Positions 1 to 12,241 of a stretch of DNA of 64,000 bases are shown here, piece after piece (positions within the stretch are counted from its first letter, which is position 1; the number at the start of each line of letters is the position of its first letter). Made by a program: the position numbers and the translations under genes. A model generated the notes under the pieces. It was not told the origin of the DNA, did no database searches, and saw only the letters and a list, made by a program, of their open reading frames with translations. Source of the DNA: Rotaria sp. Silwood1. Taxonomy: Eukaryota > Rotifera > Eurotatoria > Philodinida > Philodinidae. The DNA lies in the NCBI GenBank assembly GCA_905250075.1, contig CAJNOP010000191.1:267090-331089 (forward strand), read 5' to 3'.

Positions 1-2
1 TT

Positions 3-2018
3 GACTTCATATCAACATCAAAACTGAACTTTCGTCATATTCAAAGAATAATACGACCAGAAAATATCGCGTCACTACGCTTCGTATGTTGGAATGGTGA
101 AAAAGATTATATTGAATTGTTTTTGTCGCTTTTTGACTTGCACCAATTTACTCAAGTTCTCTCATTGACGATATGTGATGCCAAACAATCTCATTTGACC
201 ATAATCTTGCAACATATTGCATCAATCTGTCAATTCAAATCACTTTCGATCTATTCCGAAATATCAAATATTAATATTGATATTCTTTCTCTTCTCTCTC
301 TTATTATTGGACAGCTTACTCTTCGTAATCTTGTGCTGGATTTCGACATAACAATTATCGATCAAATATTGTGGCCTGTTAATTGTACTATTCAAATATT
401 AAATATTCGTGATTGTAATGACGACCAACTAGCTTCTATTCTCTGTAATTCTTCTCGTCTTTATAATTTATCAAGTAGATATTGCTATGTGAACAGAATC
501 GATGAACATATCATCGCAAATTCTTAAGTAAACAAATAATCTCTCTAACATTGAATAATATCCAGATGCCGATAGACATACTCAAATCAATTTTGTGTGC
601 TACACCATCACTCATTCATCTTCATCTAAGTAGTCAAACAATAACCTTCGAATTTTTTCAGCACTTGTCTGAATGGGAGAAATTTATTCCAATAAAATTA
701 CCCATGCTTCGCCAACTCGAATTTTCTTTCTTCTGCTATGATTTTGATACAAAAGAAATTGAATTGCTTATTTCCTCTTTTCGAGCACCTTTCTAGCTTC
801 AAGAAAAGCATTGGTTTATTACTTGTGAATACAACAACGCCTATGAAAATCTTGAACTTGGTCTCTTCTCATCGTCGCAAGCTCCAAATGATTTTCCATT
901 CTGTAATGGTTTCTATACAATATCTTCTTCTATTTCCACTACAATGGATGAAGACGAAGCACAAATAAATAATGTATGGTGTGTTTGTTTAAATGTGAGA
1001 GCTTTAATGAAGAGAAAAGTCAATAACATAGTATGTATAAAGAAACAATTAATATATTAAATGAATGAATATTCTTATTTCATTTTTAAGACACGGCGAG
1101 GCAGAATAAAGTTCAGTTTTTTTAAGATCAATTCTGTTCTTGATCACTTGTGCATTTTTCTAAAATCGCGACTCTATTTCAAATGGATCTTAGAAAGTTG
1201 ATTGTTGCTAATACTCAAGTTGACAGTTCAAGTTTCTTTCTGAAAATTCACAAATTCGAAAATTTAAAACAATTGATATTTGACCAAGATTAATCACATC
1301 TATTTCTTCTTTGTTTCAAATTTCGAAAAGTATATTAAAACAATACTTTCGAGCTAGTCGTTTTGTGAGTATTAATGAAATATCATATTATTTATTGTTT
1401 ATCTTCTCAATAAGTCATATCGAGAAAAATACTGTAGCGCCTTTTCTATTTAGGTTACATTACTAGTATAACTATGGAATTGTAATGTTAATCAACTCAC
1501 GCTGAACATCGATAGTCAATTGTCTGTCGAAGTATCACAGTATCTAGCAACACTTATTGATCTTCAGCATGTCGATAAAATCTGGCTAAACTGTACATCT
1601 CGTGCTGTCATTGATACAGATGCAATTCTGACATTGTTCAAACAAACTCACAATATCCACACATTGGGTATTTTATGTGCTAATGTTTTTAACCAGCATT
1701 ATTACACGAATATGATCTGTTATATATAATCAAATACGACATTTACAAGTCAAAACAAATAGTTTAAAATGCATAAAATCGATTCTTGAACACAATGAAC
1801 ACGTATCGAGTGTAAAATTTATGGACGATAACAGAACGCCAAATGTTCGAATGAAAATTATCGAATGGTTAAGTCAGAAGAAACGAAAGTTCTTTTTCGT
1901 ACAAGACTGCGATTCTCTTACAATATCTTTTCTCATGAATGAAAACAAGCGTGAGTTGTTCGAAATCGATAGTCAGAACAAACTTTTCAGACGAACTGAT
2001 CACCACGATGATTCTTAA
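3..2018 (+). pseudogene. Decayed F-box/LRR-type protein gene (bdelloid family), 5' end outside window
   Basis: A reading frame is open from the left edge (frame starting at base 3) to a stop at 525-527. It encodes leucine-rich text typical of the large bdelloid F-box/LRR family, for example NFRHIQRIIRPENIASLRF. Family-like coding resumes at 551 and meets an in-frame TAG at 794-796. After that stop the same frame continues with plausible protein (LQEKHWFITCEYNNAYENL) to about 1050. Further scraps lie at 1520-1729 and 1821-2018. The N-terminal F-box would lie to the left of the window. Family members are expected to be substrate adaptors for ubiquitin ligases, but this copy is interrupted at least twice and is probably not functional. 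The family call rests on recognition of sequence style, not on a search. Introns could explain the breaks between blocks, but not the stop at 794. Confidence 0.6.
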
Positions 2019-4003
2019 TCTTATTGACTCTTTTTATTCTTTTTCTCGATTAACTAGTGATATAGCTATATCGAGAATAAACGTGTATAATGTATCTTAG
2101 AATATTTTGCGTAGTATTTTTTCTAAAACCGATTATTGTGATAAGAGTTGACTACTCATAAAACATGTTGCCTTGTGCATGTTCTTTTTATTGAAGACCT
2201 TTTGAAGTATTACAGTCATTGATAAAATTAACACTTATTTTTCAAACAAACGAACAATATGATCGATTATAGTGACCAAAAATCGATATCGTTTTGATTT
2301 GTCTTTGGCGACCAATGGACAGTAGGATAGTCAGTCTTGTTCGAATGAGCTCTGCAATATAATAATGATAACAGATCAGATCGACGAAATTATCAACTAG
2401 AACTTTATGTTACATTATTAGTAATAAATAAAGAATACTCAAGAATTTCTTTTGACTGAAATTAATAATCGACCAACAATTAATTGACTACTGTAAAATT
2501 AAAAATTTGATCGAACAGCACTTCCAAGAAACAGAAAAAAAGAGTTTGAATTTTGGACAATCGTTCGAATTCATATGTACATTTCACGGTTGATACTAGA
2601 TGGGAAGAATCTTAATAATTAGTTGTGAGAGTTGGAACGAAGGATATTGATGATTTTGTTTCCCGACATTCACGAACATATTTGCGAGCAATCAATCACT
2701 TCTAAGCTTCGTGAATACTTTGCTTTTGTCTACATATTAATGATTGTTTCTAAGACTCCTAAAATAGATCATTGATTTACTGAGAAGATCAGAGAAAGAG
2801 ACGCAGGCGAAGCTGAGAGTGCATAGACTGATACAGGTACTCTTTCATTAAATATATATGTATATATTTGTCGATGTGGATGTGGGTTTTCTTCGAGATT
2901 CGGTCCACACCCATATGGCTTGCATATGTAAGTGCAAATCATATATCCATGATTTAGATGTTGGCGATACAAAGGAATCAATATCATATATTGAGAAATG
3001 AGTACATGTGCAGATGAAGTTGTTCTTTATGTACAATCAATACTTCATAGGTTAGAAGAAAGTTTTCGGTCTTTCTCGCAATGTTTTTCAACTTTGTTAA
3101 CTGTTAATGAAGAAGCAGTGCAAATAAAAAGAAAATAAAAGATGGAAACACCAACATTTACACGAACACGAATATGTTCATATATAGGTATGTAATATTA
3201 TGAAAATATGAACATTGTAAAAATAATTAACATCGCGATATATGCAATATAATAATGATCTAAACAATGTGTGTCTTACTGTGTAAGTTTAATTAGTAAT
3301 TGTTATTAAAAAATAATTCATCTCTAAATAAGTGAATATTATTCAAGCTTTATGATCTATTTCATAGAGAAATTTGTATTGAAAACTAAATAGATATCTT
3401 GAGATTTTTATCTCATATTATCTGTCAAAAAATGAGTATGATGTGAATATTTATGATATTACTATATCTATATATGTTCATATCTCTCATAATGTTCTTT
3501 ATGTTTGTTGGTACTGTTTCTTCATCAACAGTTTAAAAAGTAGAAAATGTTTTTTTTCAGAAAGACTGACAACTTCTTTCTGACCTATCAAATATTAATT
3601 ATACATAAAGAAAAAGTTCATCGACATGTATACTTATTTCTCAATATACCATATGAATTTCCTTGAACTTTCAATGTCTGAATGGTGAATGTATAGTTTG
3701 CACTTGGTTTACGTCATAAGATTGTGCACTCGAAGAAAAATATTGTGTCATGCTTGAATAGACAAACAAAGCTAATATTATTTTTCAAAACGTAAACGAA
3801 AGAAACAGAGACTGATAGATATGCACGTGTAACGCTTGACGTATTATTTTGTGTGTTTATTACTGTAATACGTAGTCCAAAAACGAAACTCAAAATAATA
3901 ATATTCTTTTTCTCCCGTAATGAGAGCAAGCATTTATTCTATCGATGATTTTCGTCCATTAAATATGCAACTATGTGTGTTTTTCTGATGTTTTAGTCAT
4001 TCT
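2019..4003. other. Intergenic AT-rich DNA
   Basis: No convincing gene is seen. The stretch contains one telomere-like dyad (2874-2913). The short frames on the minus strand at 2769-3036 and 3714-3929 have no recognisable domain. Confidence 0.6.
2874..2913. repeat. Telomere-like TGTGGG/CCCACA dyad
   Basis: ATGTGGATGTGGG is followed 18 bases later by CCACACCCA. This is a short inverted pair in G-strand then C-strand order. Confidence 0.5.
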
Positions 4004-6098
4004 ATGGCTGATGAGAACGTACAAGATTTAACAACGCCACGATTCATTCCATCGACACGCTTCATCATAGCTTTACTTGTTTCGTTTGCACTTTTTACTC
4101 AATATGCACAACGACAAAGTTTATCTATTGCAATTGTATGCATGGTCAATAAGACGGGCATCAATATGGAAGTTAATTCGACACAAAACTCGACTCTTGT
4201 GAAACATAATACAACACTAACACCTTCTGTCATAGATATAGCTCAAATTTTTAAAGAGAAAACATTTCGTTGGAGTGAATTCGAACAACAAATCATACTT
4301 GGCGCGTACTGGGCAGGCTATATTTTAACACTCGTACCAGGTATAGAATTAAAAAGTTGAACTATTGATTTTATGTATGTACATGTAATAGGTGGTTGGT
4401 TGTCGATGAGTATTGGTGCTAAGCGAGTATTTGCCTACTGTCTACTCACAAGTTCTCTGGCAACATTGGCTCTATCAGTTATTTATACAATGGCCGAAAC
4501 TCAAGTTTTGCTTATACTGATCATCGTCCTACGAATAATTGTTGGTCTCGGTCATGGTGCTCTCTTTCCGGCTACGTATACAATATGGGTATCATGGGCA
4601 GTACCAAATGAGCGAGGTACTTTGACATCCATCAGTTTTTCTGGTACACATGTTGGTACATGTAAGTAGATATTTTTGTTCTATCTACAGTGAATGAGTG
4701 ATGATGATAATATTCTTTTGTCTAGCTACAATGATGCTGATTGGAGGTATTTTTTGTCGTTATATGAATTCAGGTTGGATGTATATATTCATTTTGTCGG
4801 GTATCTTCGGATTAATTTGGTTTCCTTTGTGGTCATGGCTAGTAACAGATTCACCAAGAGAACATAAAAGAATAAATCAAATCGAACGTAACTATATTTG
4901 TAGTATTATTGGTAGGAAACGGAATGCTAAAAGTGGACAACTCATCGCAATATCTTCACTACCATGGAAGAAGATTGTTCGATCGAAACCGGTCATTGCT
5001 TTATTCATCACACATTCATGTAATGTATTTGGACTGTTTTTCTTTTATTCAAATATTGGCAAGATACTCACAGAAATCCAAAGCCTTGTTCAAGATTTCC
5101 CAAGCACATTTTTCTCTTATTTTCAAAAAGCATAATGCCCGTGAGACGACCATATTTTTGAACAAGCCTGTGGTGTACCGACTCAAAATGCTGGCTATTT
5201 ATTAGCCATAGGTTATATAATTATGGCATTTTGTAGTCTTTTATCCGGTAAGAAGAAAAAACACTGACGAGTTAAAGTTTGCATAGAACAGTTGATATAT
5301 AGGTATTGTTGCTGATCGTCTCGTAAAAGGAAATATAATGTCATTAACAAGAGTACGAAAATTATTCAATTCGCTTGCATCGTTTATTCCTGTCATATGC
5401 ATGTTTGTACTTTGTTTTTGTGATGAAACTCGACAAATTTTAGGCATTGGGGCTTTGCTCGTTTACCTTGGCAGTTCAGGTGAGTGTTATTACAAATAAA
5501 ATTCTAGTTCACAACCAACTGTAAATAAGCATGAATACAAATTCACCATGGATTCTTTGAAATTTTATTTTCTTCCATTCTGATAGCGACTGATATTTAG
5601 CTATAGGATTATAAAAGAGACTTTTTCGAAGCAATCTATTTTAGTGAAGATGAATTTCTCAATAATTTGTATTGTTGTCTAATTCTAACAGTTTATTGAT
5701 CAATTCATAAATATATGGAAGCGTTGATAAATTGACCAATCAAGTTCTATTCATTAATTATTTTAGGTTTCGGTTATGGTTCTGGTTATGTTGTCAATTT
5801 TGCTGATGTAGTACCTGCCTATTCAAGTCTTCTTTTTGGTCTATCGATCACATTTGGTTCCTTGGCCAGTCTTTCGGCAAACATCTTAGCAGGTGTTCTA
5901 ATCAAACAGCCTATTCTTAGCGATTGGCAATACATGTTCATCATTTTTATCATTGTCTATACTATCGGTGGTGTCGTCTACTTGATGTTTGGTTCGGCTA
6001 TTCCACGAAAATGGGCTACAGATATATTTGAAGAGCATAATAGTAACATTGAAAATGAACCACCCATAGATCCCTCCTTAACAATGCTTACGGCTTAA
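4004..6098 (+). CDS. SLC17-type major facilitator transporter, five exons, with an in-phase 84-bp interruption
   Basis: Proposed exons are 4004-4340, 4392-4661, 4726-5247, 5303-5479 and 5767-6098. Introns are GT-AG and 51, 64, 55 and 287 bp long, and phases join correctly. The product would be about 517 residues once the interruption is removed. It reads as an SLC17 (sialin / vesicular glutamate / Na-phosphate transporter) protein: a first helix followed by an N-glycosylation-rich loop, then YWAGYILTLVPGGWLS, then IGAKRVF and PATYTIWVSWAVPNERG of the central MFS signature, and a C-terminal WQYMFIIF helix before a short acidic tail. SLC17 proteins move organic or inorganic anions across plasma or vesicle membranes; the substrate here cannot be told. 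Exon 3 holds TAA at 5133-5135 and TGA at 5142-5144 inside an 84-bp segment (5082-5165) that is in phase with both flanks. If that segment is not spliced out, the allele is truncated after helix 7 or so. The ATG at 4004 is the first in frame and precedes a normal cytosolic N-terminus. Confidence 0.8.
5082..5165. repeat. 84-bp in-phase insertion with inverted-repeat ends inside the MFS gene
   Basis: The segment starts AGCCTTGTTCAA, and the DNA at its right end reads TTGAACAAGCCT, whose complement matches the start at 11 of 12 bases. AAGCCT occurs at both borders. Removing it leaves EIQ-ACGVPTQNAGYLL, which reads as a normal helix 7-8 loop. It carries two in-frame stops. It could be a tiny foldback insertion or an unusual intron: GC-AG at 5083-5166 would also be 84 bp and in phase. 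Confidence 0.5.
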
Positions 6099-8484
6099 GA
6101 CTTGTCGAACTATTTTGAATTCACGAAAAACTAATAATTGAAATAGTTTTAATTATGATGAATTAACGGTGATATATAATTTCGTTTTGCTCAAAATAAA
6201 TCCTGCTTGATATTCTTTATTATATGAGTGAAATGTTGTGAAATGGAAACAACCGGTAAAACTATATTTTATATAGATACATGCAACGAATGAAATGAAT
6301 TGAATCAAGCAAACCAAAAAAGAAATTTTCTATAGCTTCAAACATACAGTACAGGAGTCTCGAGTAAAAGTATGGAATGTTTCTGGAACAAGATTCACAT
6401 CAACACTGGTTTTCTCTCTTGCAATTTGAACTTCAGAAACTGATAAATTTATAGTATATAGTCTATTCTTTTCTGAACAATACATCTAAAAATGATCGGA
6501 CTGGTGTTGAATGAAAGTCACTTGATAGGCGATAAGGCTATAAAAAAAACAGAACAAAATAGTATTATTCTTTGTTTATAAAAACTCATAAACAAAGCTT
6601 AAAAATTTAATTATAAGGCTAAATGTCACGCGAGATTTTTTATTTTGTTTGATACATAACTCTCTTACGAGTACTTGCCGCCTTTCTCGACTGAATTTTT
6701 TTTATCTTTAGTTTATTATGGCGGTTGTATAGTTTCAAGTAAAATCTATATATTGAGCGTATTTCAAAACTCAAAAACAGTTTTTAAATCTAAAAAATTC
6801 GAAAAAAAAATCAGATTTACATAATAAAAATAGTGGAAACTGTATGGTTTTGCGTGTTTTTCACAAAACAATTTTTTCATGAAAAAAAAAAGTGTAAAAA
6901 AGCTCTTGCTTCTTTCACAAAGTACGTCCGGTCTAACTGAAACTATTTTCATATATTACATACTGTTTGAGATGGATATTTTTCTTTCTTTTGCATTTTG
7001 TGTTTTTTATGTACTCAAAAAGTGAGTACACTCTAGAATCGGTCAGTGTGCTGTCCGTTCGGCCGTTTACACGATAACTTTTGCAAAGAGAGTGCAATCT
7101 TGATGAAATTTTGTACACAGTATCATCTCATCAATGTCTCAGTCAAGTTTGAAGATGAGAATGATTCGTCGAGCCATTGGCGAGTTATCGCAAAAAAAGT
7201 CATTTTTCCCTATGCTTTTCTATGTGATTATTGATCTATCTCGGTTTTCGTAAAAGAAATTTTCCTCTCATAATCAAAAAAAAATCGACGCTATTATATA
7301 CCATTCGATGGAGAATTTCACGAGCTACAACATGGTATATAAAACATTAGGAAACAAGAAGGCTAAGTCACCTATTACAAAGATACTTAGACGAAAATTG
7401 GATCTGTTTTTGTTCATGTTCTAATTGATCGAAAATTAAAGCTCCATCTTCCAATCACAGAGATGATACTTCGAAGTTTTCTGGAGCGGAGAACTCGAAT
7501 CTGAGCTCCACTTGCCTCGAAATCCTATTGGTTGAGTAGTAACCAATAGAAATCAAGTTTTAATAGGAAGGACTTGCTAGGATAATTTTGATGCCTACAC
7601 ATGCTACGATGACTCACCTGTCTAGACAAGTTCAGCTCTAGTTCAGAACCGATGAGCTGTTCAAAACGTTCACTACCACAAACTGAACTATTTGAACAGT
7701 TCTTTTCAACGAACTTAACCTTTCCAAATAGTTCGGCTCTATGAGTTGATCATCATGAAAAGCTATACATACCATCTTCAGGATTGGTTAAGCACATCCC
7801 AGGCTGGATATCTATGATTCCTTTAGTGTGCTATGGGGGACTCACAGGTCCTCAAGACCTATTCTATGAGATACTCATAGGTCCACAAGTCCTTTAATAT
7901 AGGGGTACCAATAGTTCCTTTTTTTTAATTTCGTTTTTCATATAAAAGAAAAAAGTATGTGAACCGAATAGCACAAACATTTTCATCTTTGATGTTACAG
8001 AATTGTTTACAACGTTAACTCTTTCAGTCCTAATATTTTCTTACACTTTATCGTCACAATCATCTGCGTTTAAAGGCTAGCATCATTATTGCTAGCCATA
8101 AAAAGAAAGACCAAAACTTGTTGTTGGATGTGGGTGTAGATCTTCTTCTGAAATTAACCACACCGACACCCTTCCACATCGGGGTCTTACACTCACACCC
8201 TGCATGTACTGATGTCTCAGACATTATTCCTAGAGTTAACTTAAAAGATTTTTCACAATTGTAATTTGAAGTTATGTAAATTTCAAAGTACGAATTTTCT
8301 TTTGAAAATATATAACTGACACATAACAATGATCGCATTCATAGCTTTTTTGCTTTGTTCTATGTGTTTGTGGTTTGGGTTTTAGAAAGAGATTGTGTAT
8401 AGACAGGAACTCTGTTAAAAAGAATTGCGTTTTTACCAGAAAATATAATAACAAAAGAAAATAAATATTATTATGACTGAGCGT
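6099..8484. other. Intergenic DNA, partly repetitive
   Basis: No gene is recognised. At 7040-7200 there is a stretch of more balanced composition (around TGTCCGTTCGGCCGTTTACA) that looks like part of a dispersed repeat. Bases 7600-7760 contain several near copies of GTTCAGCTC and GAACAGTTC motifs. A telomere-like dyad lies at 8126-8200. Confidence 0.5.
8126..8200. repeat. Telomere-like TGTGGG/CCCACA dyad
   Basis: GGATGTGGGTGTA is followed by ACCACACCGACACCC and then CACTCACACCC. G-rich tract first, C-rich tracts second. Confidence 0.5.
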
Positions 8485-8739
8485 TTACGTATGACATGTC
8501 AAGTCAACAACAATTCGTTCATTAGTCGATAATACTCTGTTTTTACATGATGTTGAAAATGTTGTTTTCTTATTGATTAAATAGATAAGAGGTTCGACAT
8601 TGGCAAGAAGTAATTCTTTCGACTCAAAAACTTGTAAAACTGTATCATTTGCTGACGCATCCAACCAATTGTGTACTAATTCTGGTATCAGAGCTAAATA
8701 GAGTGAACAAAATCGATCTATTGTTGTCAGTATAGGTGC

Positions 8740-9582
8740 TCACATAAATCCTAGCATATTGATTTGTATACCGAAGAGACTTTTGTTCCCCAAAAAATTA
8801 AATAGAATTAAAATGAAAAGATTACCCCACAAAACAATGTAATGCAAATACATGAGACATCGTACAGTACGCAATTTGGCAGAACCGCAACACCAGCATA
8901 GCATTCGTAACTGATCATTATCACGAAAGAGGATCCATCGAACAAATCGAACCAACTTTACAACAAAATAGCAAAGAGCATAATGCCAAGTGATGAGAGA
9001 CATGACCATTGTGATAAGATGAATCATTTCAAAATAATGATATGTACACTTTGGAATATTTTCAGTCTCATTAAATCTACATGGATCTCTATGATTTTTA
9101 CATTCAAGTACTTGATATGGATAGTGAAATGAGAAACAATCATTTACGGGTTCCTTTCTTCGAATAAATAAAGTTTTGATTACAATAAGCATAAGTATTT
9201 GTACATGAGTAGCAATTATGAGTAATATTGATTGATTAGGATTATGAATATGTGAGAAACGCTGATCAAATCGATAATAAGTCATAATTTGTTCATGAAA
9301 ACAAACTTGATGTGATTTTAACTTTCCATAAGAATAAGCTTCATTCATATAAGCCAACACTTGATAGACACATTTATTCTTCAAAAATGTTTGCATTATA
9401 CTTAAGATAAGAACAATTGAATAGGTAACGAGAACAATTTTTTGATTGATTAAATCGTTTGCTTTAATAGTTGAATGAAAAACGTATGATTTCAAATCGA
9501 CACCAGAATTGTTTGTTGATAAGAACACATCTATTGAATTTATGAGAACAAATCGAACTATAGTTTTACTAATAACAAACAA
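8740..9582 (-). CDS. Multi-pass membrane protein of unknown family, 5' exon not found, probably truncated by a TGA
   Basis: The frame encodes about 280 residues with hydrophobic segments near residues 48-65, 118-137, 185-208 and 243-263, and several cysteines (CWCCGSAK). No ATG begins the frame: the codon at 9580-9582 is TTG and a stop lies about 30 bases upstream. A good 3' splice site (TTGTTTGTTATTAG, exon from 9568) suggests an upstream exon that I could not place. At 8740-8742 the frame ends in TGA, but the same frame then runs open for 84 more codons to TAA at 8485-8487 with protein-like text (ALIPELVHNWLDAS). That argues for a longer ancestral protein and a recent nonsense change, or a missed splice. 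Function unknown. Confidence 0.55.
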   Translation of the reverse strand: MFVISKTIVRFVLINSIDVFLSTNNSGVDLKSYVFHSTIKANDLINQKIVLVTYSIVLILSIMQTFLKNKCVYQVLAYMNEAYSYGKLKSHQVCFHEQIMTYYRFDQRFSHIHNPNQSILLIIATHVQILMLIVIKTLFIRRKEPVNDCFSFHYPYQVLECKNHRDPCRFNETENIPKCTYHYFEMIHLITMVMSLITWHYALCYFVVKLVRFVRWILFRDNDQLRMLCWCCGSAKLRTVRCLMYLHYIVLWGNLFILILFNFLGNKSLFGIQINMLGFM

Positions 9583-9619
9583 TTTAATGTTAGTATGTGT
9601 GAGTAGAGTGCATTATTTT

Positions 9620-12007
9620 ATATTTTATATTCTCAAATAATCTTATATACATATTTTACTCAGATAAGAGTTTGTCATATTAGTAAACACTACTATATGA
9701 TGTTTAGTATACAAAATATCATATATCATCAAGTCAATCACTATGAAAAAAAACGACATCATAATCTAATTTTCGTACTTTATTTCAACACATATGCGTA
9801 CAAAACTTCATCATTAATAAGAGTAACAAGTAGACATTTTCTGAAAAATATCGTCGATTACAAAAGCATTTTTAATTAGTAGAAACTTTCGAGTATGTCT
9901 CTTAGAATAGATATTTAATTAGCGCGATATAATGCAGACAAATGAACATCAACACATTAATGCTTTTGTTATAGAATTGTTCTGTCCTTACTGCTAGTAA
10001 CAAATAGAATGCTGAACGTATTCAGTGAACCATGGTTACAAAAGATGTTCACTATCCTAACTAAAAAAAAAGTGTTACATAATGCTCTCTCACGACATAT
10101 GATTCAATGCATGCACGCATTGAAAATCTTTTATTTTTCTATCATCGCTATTCAATACAGTGTATATTCTATACATATCGCTTAATAGATAGAATAAACA
10201 TTTTATAAAACTAGAAACATAAAAATAAATACCTATGCACATTTTGATGTTATCTGATAAGATCAAGTTGATGGGGACATTTATTAAATTAAAAATTGGA
10301 TAATCAAAAATAAACTTTCATTATAAGCCTCTCTAGAGCGATTTTGTTATTTTTAGGTTTTCTTTTGAATTCGAAAAGTTTATTCACAAAGTTACAATGT
10401 TCAATAACTAATACAATGAAAAATTTCGAAGTAGCATCAGAAATTATTTCATTAGACTCTTTCACTGACAGATAATACGGAATAGTCGATTAGTACTTAC
10501 AACAATATGATAGCTTCTGTAGTTTTGACCGTACAATAAATATGTAAATACTACCGATAAATAATATTATGTTCTTAATCTCTATCGAACATGTATTGAA
10601 AAAGCATATTGATTCTTATCTTCTAATAGTAATAAGAGATCTCAAATAAGCAGTCAGCATATATGATCATCGAATCATAAACCATCCATGAAATATCTAC
10701 TAGATACACATATTAATGCGACATATTATGATAAAAGTACGATAAATCCACAAAACCAACATGAAGAACAAGAAAATTCTGAAACAATTTCTTGACTAAC
10801 AGCTCAGTTTAGAACTGTTATTTTTCATGTACAATTTTTACATAGTACTATGTGGCTTTTTACGAGAATAAATTATCAAGATGCAAACATTCATTTCAAA
10901 TGAGTTCTAAAACTACCTAAGTCAAACATTATCGATGCAACAAATTTATAATTACATGACAAGTCGAAATTAGCATGAGCTTGATGATGAATTCTTGTAT
11001 GATATTCTCATTGGTTTTATTATTATTGATGAACTATCATTTTACGATGAGTAATCCATATAAATTTTATTCCAATCTAGAATAATGCTTCATCATAGTC
11101 GAATTAGAATGTAAATAATAAAAAAAGAACACTTCAAATCTATATAAAAGATTAATTCTATAATAAATCTTTTTCCGTAAAAGTTTTATGAAATCACTAA
11201 TATGATAAGTGCTGATTGTACTGATTCGACTGCAATTGAGACTTTTGTCAATCAATACAAATTGAAATTTATTGTTTATTCCGTCGATTTAATTGTTTTC
11301 ATCCTACAAGTTATAGTAAAAAAAGGTCGAAATGTGAATATACAATGCAAGAAAACATCTTTTCAACTAAATAATATGAGTTCATTTCCTTGATCAAGGC
11401 TTTTTATACTTTCAAACCGATGAACACAGGAAGCCTCAAAACTTTGTCTTCTTCAGCATAAAATGAATACAATCGAGTATAAGTATTCGAATCACATTCA
11501 TAATTTAAGAACTTTTATTCTATTTTTGTTCAAGTAACACTTATTCTTAAGATTCAACATTGACAGAATACATCAAGAGAAGCATTATAAGATCATAGTA
11601 TTTCTTTTGACACTATCGATGAGCCATATCTGATTTGATATTTCAATAAAGAATCTAAAGAGTAGATTTTTTTAATGGTTTCCATTCTATTGTACATCCG
11701 TTGATATTGAGAACAAACACGAGAAAAAAGAAACAATAGCGACACTAAAATAAACAAGAAGTATCTTCTCAAAACCTTGAATTTGTAAAAACATTAATTG
11801 TAGATCCTCAACAATATCGGAGAAACGATGAGTATGTTATTGTTTGTCAATCTTGCAAGCTACCATACAAAAAGTTTGACTTAGAAAAAAAATATGTGTA
11901 CGATGACTTTCTTAATCATGAATTTAACACTAAAAAATGTTCATTTGTGTTAAAAATTTCAAGAATAGATGACTCTAATGGAATATTCTTCTTCTAAAAA
12001 TATTAAC
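9620..12007. other. AT-rich stretch without a supported gene
   Basis: Short frames at 9697-9879 and 11067-11393 overlap on opposite strands and show no family signal. No repeats of note were seen. Confidence 0.5.
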
Positions 12008-12241
12008 TCAAAAAAGCTTAACAAATTTCAACAAATTTTTAAAATAGTGGATTGGTCGGTGGAAGTAAAAAAGTAAAACTAATAGTCCAAGAGTTTGGAC
12101 TCCTAGTGATACTTGTGAAACGTGCATATTCGAAGTAAATTTCCAGTAAACGTGTTGAACTATGATAGAATGATTCATTATTTCATTATAAAAGTAAAAT
12201 GTAATGTTTAACATTGAATAAATCGCCACTGATTGAATCAT
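12008..12241 (-). CDS. Possible terminal exon, unknown protein
   Basis: A 77-residue frame begins with ATG and includes a hydrophobic stretch (SLGVQTLGLLVLLFYF) followed by a basic tail (HYFKNLLKFVKLF). This pattern suits the last membrane segment and cytosolic tail of a membrane protein. No motif names a family. It may be a C-terminal exon of a larger minus-strand gene that also includes 13398-13592, but the joining exons were not found. Chance cannot be excluded in DNA this AT-rich. Confidence 0.25.
   Translation of the reverse strand: MIQSVAIYSMLNITFYFYNEIMNHSIIVQHVYWKFTSNMHVSQVSLGVQTLGLLVLLFYFHRPIHYFKNLLKFVKLF

Noticed and set aside
2769..3036. Two overlapping minus-strand frames
   Set aside because: They overlap the telomere-like dyad and have no protein features.
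5088..5166. GT-AG intron inside the MFS exon
   Set aside because: It would be 79 bases and shift the frame; only an 84-base removal keeps phase.
7046..7234. 62-codon frame in the 7.0-7.2 kb stretch
   Set aside because: The text looks like part of a dispersed noncoding repeat rather than a gene; this could not be proved from one copy.
8717..8742. 26-base GTGAGC...AG intron removing the TGA
   Set aside because: It is far shorter than any other intron in the window and does not keep the downstream frame.
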